Positions 48,261 to 55,030 of a DNA stretch of 64,000 nt are shown piece by piece (the stretch's first letter is position 1; the number at the start of each line of letters is the position of its first letter). This DNA is from Ohtaekwangia kribbensis (GTDB lineage Bacteria > Bacteroidota > Bacteroidia > Cytophagales > Cyclobacteriaceae). A program made the position numbers and the translations under genes. The notes beneath the pieces are model-generated. The model was not told where the DNA came from and did no database searches. It saw nothing but the letters and a program-made list of their open reading frames with translations. The stretch is taken from the NCBI RefSeq assembly GCF_042676245.1, contig NZ_JBHTKA010000001.1, forward strand, positions 1,364,001 through 1,428,000. Reading direction: 5' to 3'.

Positions 48261-48840
48261 GCTTGATAAAAAGTTATTTCTTTACCTGAACGGGTTTCAT
48301 ACAACCTGGCTCGACCAGGTTATGCTTTTTCTTACCCAAACCATTGCGTGGGTGCCGCTCTATGCTGTGCTGCTATACCTGCTTTTCAGAGAGTATAAAA
48401 AAGAAGTATGGATTGCGATCATCGCTATTGTACTTACTATCGTTATTGCAGACCAGACTACCAGTGGTTTGATGAAACCCTACTTTGAAAGACTTCGTCC
48501 TTCGCACGAGCCTACATTAGATGGCCTGGTACATCTGGCGCGCAAGGCAAGTGGCGAACTCTATAAAGGAGGACGTTTCGGATTTGCGTCCAGTCATGCA
48601 GCTAACACCTTTGGTATCGCAACATTACTTTTCCTGCTGCTTCGTAAAACAAGAAAGCGCATCGGGCTGATATTCCTCTGGGCTATACTCGTAACGTATA
48701 CACGTATATACCTCGGTGTACACTACCCGGGCGATGTAATTGTAGGAGCCTTTGTTGGCATTGCTGCCGGCATGATAAGCTATACCTTTCATCAATGGTT
48801 GCAAGACCAATACCACAGGCGGCAGCTCCGCTCTTCGTGA
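48244..48840 (+). CDS. PAP2 family phosphatase
   Basis: 198 residues with five transmembrane segments. The PAP2 motifs are KPYFERLRP (motif 1), SSHAANTFG (motif 2, Ser-x-His) and RIYLGVHYPGDVIVG (motif 3). Length is normal for small lipid phosphatases that remove phosphate from phosphatidate or undecaprenyl pyrophosphate. The ATG is inside the 3' end of the histidine kinase (17-bp overlap), so translation is probably coupled. The gene stops one base before the convergent ribE stop. Substrate not assigned. Confidence 0.9.
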   Translation: MERLIELDKKLFLYLNGFHTTWLDQVMLFLTQTIAWVPLYAVLLYLLFREYKKEVWIAIIAIVLTIVIADQTTSGLMKPYFERLRPSHEPTLDGLVHLARKASGELYKGGRFGFASSHAANTFGIATLLFLLLRKTRKRIGLIFLWAILVTYTRIYLGVHYPGDVIVGAFVGIAAGMISYTFHQWLQDQYHRRQLRSS

Positions 48841-49431
48841 TTACTTGGCTATACCGAGCAGGCGCTTTACATATTTACCGATAATATCAAACTCCAGATT
48901 TACAACGTCTCCCGCTTTCAGCTGGTGGAAGCTGGTGTGCTCGTAAGTATAGGGAATGATAGCAATGGTAAAACTGTTTGCTGTACTATTGAAACAGGTA
49001 AGACTTACACCGTTCACCGCGATCGATCCCTTCTCAACCGTAACATTTCCATGAGCAGCATCATACTCAAAATGAAAGAGCCAGCTTCCGCCTACCTCTT
49101 CGATTGATTTAACCACTCCGGTCTGATCAACGTGCCCCTGAACTATGTGTCCATCGAACCGGCCGTTGTTCAGCATGCAACGTTCGAGGTTTACCTTGCT
49201 TCCCTCTTTTAAATGAGACAGGTTGGATTTCTGCAAAGTCTCCTGAACAGCCGTTACCCAATATGCATCACCTTCCAGCGACACCACCGTAAGGCAGACA
49301 CCGTTGTGTGATACACTCTGATCAACTTTCAACTCGCGGGTTAATGTGCTTTTTATTTTGAAATGACGGTTCGTGCCTTCATCGCGAATGGACGTAACCT
49401 CAGCTACTGTTTCAATGATTCCTGTAAACAT
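48841..49431 (-). CDS. ribE: Riboflavin synthase, alpha subunit
   Basis: 196 residues, starting with the characteristic MFTGIIETVAEVTSI. Two lumazine-binding repeats: first NGVCLTVV (with HN before it) and VNLERCM, second VNGVSLTCFN and FTIAIIPYTYEHTS with the GHVDQTGVV join. It dismutates two molecules of 6,7-dimethyl-8-ribityllumazine to riboflavin. It is alone; no other rib gene is here. There is no FMN riboswitch that I can see in the 5' region. The stop is next to the PAP2 stop (convergent). Confidence 0.96.
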   Translation of the reverse strand: MFTGIIETVAEVTSIRDEGTNRHFKIKSTLTRELKVDQSVSHNGVCLTVVSLEGDAYWVTAVQETLQKSNLSHLKEGSKVNLERCMLNNGRFDGHIVQGHVDQTGVVKSIEEVGGSWLFHFEYDAAHGNVTVEKGSIAVNGVSLTCFNSTANSFTIAIIPYTYEHTSFHQLKAGDVVNLEFDIIGKYVKRLLGIAK

Positions 49432-49470
49432 GCGGCAAAAATAGCTAAAAACGGTTTATTAAAAATATTT

Positions 49471-49489
49471 TGGTTTATAATATAAACCA
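49471..49489. promoter_or_regulatory. 19-bp perfect palindrome before the membrane/wHTH operon
   Basis: TGGTTTATA-A-TATAAACCA; further GGTTTAT half-sites flank it (49453, and GTTTAT at 49490). It lies 73-91 bp before the start of the 49562 gene and 40 bp before ribE, in the divergent gap. Confidence 0.65.
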
Positions 49490-49561
49490 GTTTATGAATA
49501 TGTCGTATACTTGTATAACAACACGCCACTACAATGCAATAACCCTTAACCTGTATATAAA

Positions 49562-50134
49562 ATGAAAGACTCTGAAAATCTAAGTGCCCAGCAAAGTCTC
49601 GACATCATTACCAGTATGATCGACCAGGCAAAAGGTAATGTTCAACGAAACAGTTTCTACTTTCTGCTTTGGGGCTGGGTAGTTGTGCTGGCCAACCTCG
49701 GCATGTTTACCTTATCTATACTTCACTATAAACATCCCTATATAGTATGGCTCATTACCATACCAGCATGGTTTTATACCTTGTATCACGGCTTTAAAAA
49801 CAGCACGGATAAAACCACTACCTCGCACTTCGATCGCATCAGCGCAGCCCTGTGGATCTGTTATGCTATCTGTATATTTACCCTGGTAGCATTCGGGTAT
49901 AAAATAAATTACCAGTTAGGTCCCGTTATACTAATTGTCAGTGCGCTGCCTACATTCATTTCCGGCATGATCCTGCGTTTCAAACCACTCATGATTGGCG
50001 GCATTCTCTTCTGGGTCTTCGGCATCATCGGGTTCTTGTTACCAACCTATATGCAATCACTTGCCGGTGCCGTTGCTATACTCTGCGGCTACCTGATACC
50101 CGGCTATATGTTGAAGAACAAGCGCGAAGAATAA
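49562..50134 (+). CDS. Membrane protein of unknown function
   Basis: 190 residues. A cytoplasmic, helical start (ENLSAQQSLDIITSMIDQAKGNVQR) is followed by five or six transmembrane segments (FYFLLWGWVVVLANLGMFTLSI, YIVWLITIPAWFYTLYHGF, ISAALWICYAICIFTLVAFGY, GPVILIVSALPTFISGMIL, GGILFWVFGIIGFLLPTYM, AVAILCGYLIPGYML). The N-terminal segment resembles that of other Bacteroidetes proteins found next to HTH_34 regulators. Function unknown. The stop (TAA 50132-50134) shares one base with the next ATG, so the regulator is translationally coupled. Confidence 0.8.
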   Translation: MKDSENLSAQQSLDIITSMIDQAKGNVQRNSFYFLLWGWVVVLANLGMFTLSILHYKHPYIVWLITIPAWFYTLYHGFKNSTDKTTTSHFDRISAALWICYAICIFTLVAFGYKINYQLGPVILIVSALPTFISGMILRFKPLMIGGILFWVFGIIGFLLPTYMQSLAGAVAILCGYLIPGYMLKNKREE

Positions 50135-50418
50135 TGTTCAACGATCTCGATCCTTTACTTCACTCGCAGCTTCGGCTGGCAGTAATGTCATTGCTGATCA
50201 GTGTTGAATCAGCAGAATTCACATTTCTGAAAGAGAAAACCAACAGTACGGCCGGTAACCTGAGTGTACAACTCGACAAGCTTTCGGAAGCCGGCTATAT
50301 ACGTGTAGAAAAATCATTTCGTGGTAAAAAGCCTTTAACTACCTGCAGCATCACTAAAAAAGGTATCAAAGCATTCGAAGACTATGTCAATAACCTGAAA
50401 CAGTATATCAACAAATAA
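50134..50418 (+). CDS. Winged-helix transcriptional regulator (HTH_34 type)
   Basis: 94 residues. Starts MFNDLDPLLHSQLRLAVMSLLISVESAEF; then the helix-turn-helix TFLKEKTNSTAGNLSVQLDKLSEAGYIRV and wing KSFRGKKPLTTCSITKKGIKAFEDY. This is the small HTH_34/MarR-like group that is nearly always paired with a membrane or secreted protein gene. It overlaps the membrane gene by one base. The palindrome at 49471-49489 is a candidate binding site; ligand unknown. Confidence 0.88.
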   Translation: MFNDLDPLLHSQLRLAVMSLLISVESAEFTFLKEKTNSTAGNLSVQLDKLSEAGYIRVEKSFRGKKPLTTCSITKKGIKAFEDYVNNLKQYINK

Positions 50419-50428
50419 ACCCCTATAT

Positions 50429-50974
50429 ATGAAAAACCTTTTGATCATTATTCTCGCTGCCTTACTCTATACTATAGCAACCGGCAACACCGCTGCGCAG
50501 GAAATGGGCGATAAAGAAAAAATGAAAATATTCACCAACTGGATAGGCCGCTGGGAAGGCGAAGGCTCTATGCAGATGGGACCGGGCGAGCCACGCAAAT
50601 CCAAAGTAGACGAACGTGTTGAGGCCAAACTCGATGGCATGGTACTGTTGGTGGAAGGCGTAGGTAAAGCACAGGATGCATCCAAACAGGAAATTGTAGT
50701 ACACCATGCACTCGCGGTATTATCGTACGATAAAAATACAGAGCAGTATAAATTTCGATCGTACCTGAAAGATGGTCGCAGTACCGATGCCTGGATCAAA
50801 CCTACCGGCGAGAATACATTTCAATGGGGATTTGATATACCCGGTCGTGGTAAAACACGCTATAGCATTGTACTCGACCCGGTAAAGAAGACATGGGATG
50901 AGACCGGAGAATTTTCACAAGACGGCAACACGTGGATGAAGTTCTTCAGCATGCACCTTACCAAGACTGAATAA
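50429..50974 (+). CDS. Secreted DUF1579-like protein
   Basis: 181 residues. Signal peptide MKNLLIIILAALLYTIATGNTAAQ. The mature part is a lipocalin-like or DUF1579-type beta barrel: WIGRWEGEGSMQMGPGEPRKSKVDERVEAKLDGMVLLVEGVG, ALAVLSYDKNTEQYKFRSYLKDGRSTDAWI, TRYSIVLDPVKKTWDETGEF. The end of the operon, 10 bp after the regulator. The function of the family is not established; ligand binding at the envelope is the usual idea. Confidence 0.78.
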   Translation: MKNLLIIILAALLYTIATGNTAAQEMGDKEKMKIFTNWIGRWEGEGSMQMGPGEPRKSKVDERVEAKLDGMVLLVEGVGKAQDASKQEIVVHHALAVLSYDKNTEQYKFRSYLKDGRSTDAWIKPTGENTFQWGFDIPGRGKTRYSIVLDPVKKTWDETGEFSQDGNTWMKFFSMHLTKTE

Positions 50975-51018
50975 CGCGCTGTCGGAAAAATATATAGCAA
51001 CGTATATATAGTATTGTT

Positions 51019-51216
51019 ATGAAAGCAGCAACCGAGCGAAAGGTCATCCGATGGTTTCATATACTGGCCAGTATTCCGATCATTGGCTTTGTATACGGCC
51101 CCGTGTCTACGATGCCCGAAGCCGTAACCATGGTGCGCTGGGTGATCTTTCCGCTCGTAATACTCTCCGGTTTCTGGATGTGGAAAGGACATGTAGTAAA
51201 GAAATGGTTCCGCTAA
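51019..51216 (+). CDS. Small two-span membrane protein
   Basis: 65 residues: MKAATERKVIRWFHILASIPIIGFVYGPV, then VTMVRWVIFPLVILSGFWMWKG and a basic tail VVKKWFR. Two membrane segments, basic ends inside. Similar short proteins are common in Bacteroidetes with no assigned role. It sits 44 bp after the DUF1579-like gene and before the DUF72 gene. No sign of decay. Confidence 0.75.
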   Translation: MKAATERKVIRWFHILASIPIIGFVYGPVSTMPEAVTMVRWVIFPLVILSGFWMWKGHVVKKWFR

Positions 51217-51265
51217 CATTTCGCAGGTCTCTTGGGTGATCGTTCGCGGATGTGTATCTTTCACT

Positions 51266-52219
51266 ATGGAATTCGGACGCATCACATCAGAAGAACTTGA
51301 GAAAGTGGACTTTACACTTCCTCCGGATCGCCAGGAAACAACGCGATTGTTAGCATCAGCAAAATCAGCCAAGCCTGAAATTTTTGTGGGCTGCGCTAAA
51401 TGGGGTCGTAAGGACTGGGTTGGAAAGATATACCCGAAGGGCACGAAGGAAGCAGAATTTCTGAATCACTACGCCAAACACTTTAACTGCATTGAACTGA
51501 ACGCTACTTTCTATCGCATGCCAACGGTTGAACAAACGCAGGGATGGCGCAGTAAAGTAGGAAGTGATTTTAAATTCTGTCCGAAGTTTACCGACCAGAT
51601 CACACACATCAAACGACTAAAAGATGTAAAGGAAGCAACGGATCGTTTCCTGGAAGGTATATCCGGCTTCAAAGAAAACCTGGGCCCTATATTTCTGATG
51701 CCTCACCCCGGCATGGCTCCCAAAACGCAAGACACGATTGAGGCTTTTATACAATCCCTGCCAAAAGATATTAAGCTCTTTGTTGAGTTCAGACACCCGG
51801 AGTGGTTCTCGAATGAGACAGCATTTCAATCCGCATTCAGCATGTTAGAAAAGAATAAGGCAGGTGCTGTAATTACCGATGCATCCGGTCGCAGAGATTG
51901 CGTACACATGCGTCTCACTACACCGGAAGCCTTCATCCGTTTTGTCGGCAACGGCTTACATCCCAGTGACTACACGCGCATTGACGATTGGGTACAACGC
52001 ATCAAACAATGGATGACACAAGGTATAGAAAGAGTATATTTCTTCATGCACCAGCACGAAGAACTTCACTCACCTGAATTAAGTAAATACCTGATTGAGC
52101 AGCTCAACAACCACTGCGGCCTATCTATACCGGTGCCTAAATTTGTGGAACAAGACATGGAGTTATTCGGCAGTGCTGCACCTCCGAAGAAAAGAGCGCC
52201 ACGGAAGAAGGCTTCGTGA
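51266..52219 (+). CDS. DUF72 (YecE) family protein
   Basis: 317 residues from ATG 51266 (MEFGRITSEELEKV); an earlier GTG frame at 51236 is less likely. The family signature is present: IFVGCAKWGRKDWVGKIYPKGTKEAEFLNHYAKHFNCIELNATFYRMP, FCPKFTDQITHIKRL, LPKDIKLFVEFRHPEWF, VITDASGRRDCVHMRLTTPEAFIRFVGN and VYFFMHQHEE. It folds as a TIM-like barrel of unknown function. The C-terminus is basic (KKRAPRKKAS). A terminator follows at 52261. Confidence 0.92.
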   Translation: MEFGRITSEELEKVDFTLPPDRQETTRLLASAKSAKPEIFVGCAKWGRKDWVGKIYPKGTKEAEFLNHYAKHFNCIELNATFYRMPTVEQTQGWRSKVGSDFKFCPKFTDQITHIKRLKDVKEATDRFLEGISGFKENLGPIFLMPHPGMAPKTQDTIEAFIQSLPKDIKLFVEFRHPEWFSNETAFQSAFSMLEKNKAGAVITDASGRRDCVHMRLTTPEAFIRFVGNGLHPSDYTRIDDWVQRIKQWMTQGIERVYFFMHQHEELHSPELSKYLIEQLNNHCGLSIPVPKFVEQDMELFGSAAPPKKRAPRKKAS

Positions 52220-52260
52220 GTTTTTACATATATACCTGGCAGCAATCGACCCTGACATTA

Positions 52261-52293
52261 AAAAAGCCTTGCACATCACTATGCAAGGCTTTC
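52261..52293 (+). terminator. Terminator of the DUF72 gene
   Basis: Stem GCCTTGCA (52266-52273) / TGCAAGGC (52282-52289), flanked by A and T runs. Confidence 0.8.
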
Positions 52294-52330
52294 TATAAAA
52301 CTGAAAGTATATCACTTCAAGCGCGCAAAA

Positions 52331-52729
52331 TCACTTTGCATTCAAACCCAGCATAGAACGATGCGAAGGTTTGCTTACCCTGCCCCCGCTGGAGTCCGTT
52401 ATATACGTCACCGATGTATAGGCGCCTCCGATGTCAAAAATAGTATCCAGGCCGCGTGTTGATTGACGTATATAACTTTTCAAACCTTCCTAATCCGTGA
52501 TGGCTTTCACATCATATACACCATAGCCTTTTGGTGTGCCAAAGGCAGGAAATGTATAGATGCTTAAAGACGAAGGCAATTCCAGCGAAGGTACTGTTTG
52601 AGAAGTCCCTTCCGGCAATAAGAAATACCATCCACCAGTATTGTCTTCAAAAATAGTTACGAAAAAATCAAAATCGCCCGCTACACGGTTTTCATCTATA
52701 AAGAGTCGATCATGAATAAGATTACATGC
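52331..52729 (-). pseudogene. Decayed gene with an internal amber codon and no start
   Basis: On the minus strand a frame runs from a TGA (52730-52732) to a TGA at 52331-52333. It reads RLFIDENRVAGDFDFFVTIFEDNTGGWYF..., VYDVKAITD, then TAG (52490-52492), then EGLKSYIRQSTRGLDTIFDIGGAYTSVTYI and ends SHRSMLGLNAK. Codon use is gene-like. There is no start codon, and the in-frame TAG interrupts it. It is probably the remnant of the C-terminal part of a secreted or surface protein. The M48 gene follows; the two do not overlap. Family not recognised. Confidence 0.6.
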
Positions 52730-52804
52730 TCAAAGTGCACAATACCAGATCTATCCGGCATAGGATATATCAGAGAATTTTACGGTAGAACAAACCAATA
52801 CCAA

Positions 52805-53668
52805 CTACTCAACCTCCGTGCTATCAATAGCATCGGCTACAACCTCCTCTATTTCATCAACATCTTCATCATCTGTGTTGACAAGTAGCTGCTGTATACT
52901 CTCCCAGGGAGTAACCAGTATCGGTTTGCTAGTATAGGTATATTCTTTCTTTTGTTTGATGATTTCGGCTGAACGCTCTTTGGTATCGGGGTGTGTGCTG
53001 ATCCATGCGAGTTCTTCGGGTAAATTGTCTTTACGGGCCAGTCGGAAAAAGAAATTGCTCAGATGTTGTGGATCTATATCGGCATTGGCAAGTGTCTCTA
53101 CGGCAAACGCATCAGCTTCACGTTCGTGTTTCCGATCGAACGCTGTAGATGATAAGACTTTGGCAGTCTCGCGTGATATATCATTGCCGGCATCTCCGGC
53201 TGCTATTGTGAAAAGCATCTCCATGCCAATTTCTTTTACCAGCTTCTTCATCACGTGGTTCTTTTCCATGTGACCAATCTCGTGTGCCATAACACCGGCC
53301 ACTTCTTCTGCATTCTTCGCATACTCCAACAAGCCGGTATAGATCACCATGTGATGATCCGGTAACGCAAATGCATTGATCTCGCTGCTGCGCACCAGGT
53401 GAATTTTAATTTTGTCGCAATCCAGTTTTTTGGCTTCACACAAACGAACTTTGATCGAATCAAGTATAGCTTTTACTTTCTCGTTTTCAATCTCATCGTG
53501 TGTATTGGTAATGCTTTCGAGGATCATCTCGCTGAGCTTCTTCTCACTCTCTTTGGCAAAACGATGCATGTCGCCCTCTCCTATATATTCAATCTGACTA
53601 AGCAGAAACCATAATCCGAAAAATGAGACTACAATAACTACCAGTTGGGTTAAGATCTTGTTAGCCAT
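52805..53668 (-). CDS. M48 family metalloprotease
   Basis: 287 residues. N-terminal membrane anchor (LTQLVVIVVSFFGLWFLL). Zinc protease motif VMAHEIGHMEKNHVMKKL and third ligand in HEREADAFAVETLAN. FALPDHHMVIYTGLLEYAKNAEEVAG precedes the HEXXH as in M48 (HtpX/LoiP-like) proteases. The tail is acidic (DDEDVDEIEEVV). It probably degrades envelope proteins, possibly as a membrane-tethered periplasmic enzyme. Last gene of a four-gene unit (TM2, DUF2752, DUF4870-like, M48); 2 bp after the DUF4870-like gene. Confidence 0.92.
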   Translation of the reverse strand: MANKILTQLVVIVVSFFGLWFLLSQIEYIGEGDMHRFAKESEKKLSEMILESITNTHDEIENEKVKAILDSIKVRLCEAKKLDCDKIKIHLVRSSEINAFALPDHHMVIYTGLLEYAKNAEEVAGVMAHEIGHMEKNHVMKKLVKEIGMEMLFTIAAGDAGNDISRETAKVLSSTAFDRKHEREADAFAVETLANADIDPQHLSNFFFRLARKDNLPEELAWISTHPDTKERSAEIIKQKKEYTYTSKPILVTPWESIQQLLVNTDDEDVDEIEEVVADAIDSTEVE

Positions 53669-53670
53669 AA

Positions 53671-54102
53671 TCAGGGTTTGCAGATTTGATCAGTAAGCGG
53701 ACCAAAGAACCAGAAGTAAACATGCTGTCCTTTACGGGTATTGACAGCTGCATATATAGTCATGATAAATTCACCCACATTAAAAATAAAGATGGTGATG
53801 AGGTAGGCTATATAGGTATTGGAAACTTCGTTATCGCCGAAGATGATCGATAGTGTCCAATAGAACCCGGCACTGTTCATCATGAGCACAAAGACCTGCG
53901 ACAGCAATGCCTGCATACAATGCCAGCGTACAAAGAATGTTCCCTTGCGATTGCTGAGCCAGAAGAAACCGGTAGCCAGCAGGTTGATGATTGGTAACGG
54001 CAACCCGGCAATAACCGCTATAAGCGACATGAGATAACTATTGGAAGCCTTCTCACTTTCATAGTCATCGGGCCGGTATGGAAATACTACAACTTCTGCC
54101 AT
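53671..54102 (-). CDS. DUF4870-like membrane protein
   Basis: 143 residues. Four hydrophobic stretches (YLMSLIAVIAGLPLPIINLLATGFFW, RWHCMQALLSQVFVLMMNSAGFYWTL, AYLITIFIFNVGEFIMTIYAAV) and the segment FFVRWHCMQALLSQ resemble DUF4870, in which a conserved H..QA.N.. helix occurs. Function unknown. It lies 13 bp after the DUF2752 gene and is followed directly by the M48 protease; the operon order is conserved-looking, though I can only judge this from one genome. Confidence 0.7.
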   Translation of the reverse strand: MAEVVVFPYRPDDYESEKASNSYLMSLIAVIAGLPLPIINLLATGFFWLSNRKGTFFVRWHCMQALLSQVFVLMMNSAGFYWTLSIIFGDNEVSNTYIAYLITIFIFNVGEFIMTIYAAVNTRKGQHVYFWFFGPLTDQICKP

Positions 54103-54115
54103 AATGATACAGGTA

Positions 54116-54529
54116 TTACAGGTCTTTCATGATGTTCCACCCCCAGTTGATCACAACCAGCATGATCAACGGAATGTAGATACTTTTTTTTGTGCGGATT
54201 GCATCTTCTGCCTGGCGAAAGACTTTCAAGAGGGTTTGTTGATTCAGTACAACATCTCTGATCAGCCACACCGGTACCAGTATCAGCAGCAAAGCAGCCA
54301 GTATACCCAGTGGATTGATCCACAACGCCTCCCCTATGCGCCCATGCAGAAGTGAAAGTACTGACCGGGTAATGCCACACGAAGGGCAAGCCCAACCGGT
54401 TACATTTTTAAAGATGCATACGGAAAATTCCGTGTGATCGTGTTCCAGAATATGAAACCCGATCCATGCATACCCGGCCAGTGAAATGAGTGATAGTATC
54501 CAATATATCTTCCGGTTATTCGGTTTCAT
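54116..54529 (-). CDS. DUF2752 family membrane protein
   Basis: 137 residues. Family signature CIFKNVTGWACPSCGITRSVLSLLHGRIGEALWINPLGI: Cys-Pro-x-Cys-Gly-(x)-Thr-Arg plus the Asn-Pro. Three transmembrane segments. DUF2752 proteins are small Cys-containing membrane proteins of unknown role. The CPxCG pair suggests metal or redox binding. It is 28 bp after the TM2 gene and 13 bp before the DUF4870-like gene. Confidence 0.9.
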   Translation of the reverse strand: MKPNNRKIYWILSLISLAGYAWIGFHILEHDHTEFSVCIFKNVTGWACPSCGITRSVLSLLHGRIGEALWINPLGILAALLLILVPVWLIRDVVLNQQTLLKVFRQAEDAIRTKKSIYIPLIMLVVINWGWNIMKDL

Positions 54530-54557
54530 ATCGGAATGTAAACGTACTCCTTGTTGA

Positions 54558-54893
54558 TTACGCTATTTGGAAAAACTTCGTAGCGTTTACTTCACGGGTA
54601 CGGCCCATGATAATAAACCAGTCAACGATAGTCCATATACCAAGACCACCACAGGTAAGCAGTTTCGCTATAGCAAGTCCGGTATCACCGATCATAAAGC
54701 GGTCGATAGCCAAACCACCACCAACAATTGATACGATCAGGATCGTTGTAGGATCTTTCAGATTGATAGAGTGCAATTGAGCAAAACGGGCTTCGTCCAT
54801 CGCCAGGAGTTTTTCGCGGACCATTGGGATCTGGTGACCTTCGAAAAACTTTCCATTGGTCATAAGGTACATGTCAACTTTTTGTGCATCCAT
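54558..54893 (-). CDS. TM2 domain protein
   Basis: 111 residues. The first half is soluble (KVDMYLMTNGKFFEGHQIPMVREKLLAM), the C-terminal half a TM2 domain: TILIVSIVGGGLAIDRFMIGDTGLAIAKLLTCGGLGIWTIVDWFIIMGRTRE, with the Gly-rich first helix and D-R-F-Y-like turn. First gene of the TM2-DUF2752-DUF4870-like-M48 unit. TM2 proteins are membrane adaptors of unclear function. Confidence 0.9.
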   Translation of the reverse strand: MDAQKVDMYLMTNGKFFEGHQIPMVREKLLAMDEARFAQLHSINLKDPTTILIVSIVGGGLAIDRFMIGDTGLAIAKLLTCGGLGIWTIVDWFIIMGRTREVNATKFFQIA

Positions 54894-55030
54894 AAGTAAG
54901 GTAGATTAAGATTTTTTTGAAAGATATTTATAACCGGAGGAAATTCAATGGACACGACAGAAATGTTGTTACTTTTCATGATTTAAGGGGCTAAAACCGG
55001 GTGGGCTACACGCAGAATCAGCTTCTATAG

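Noticed and set aside
48841..49561. FMN riboswitch before ribE
   Set aside because: The region upstream of ribE (49432-49561) is too short and lacks the conserved RFN elements.
52490..52492. TAG read as pyrrolysine or suppressed stop
   Set aside because: No start codon and no known Pyl machinery; simple decay is the more likely cause.
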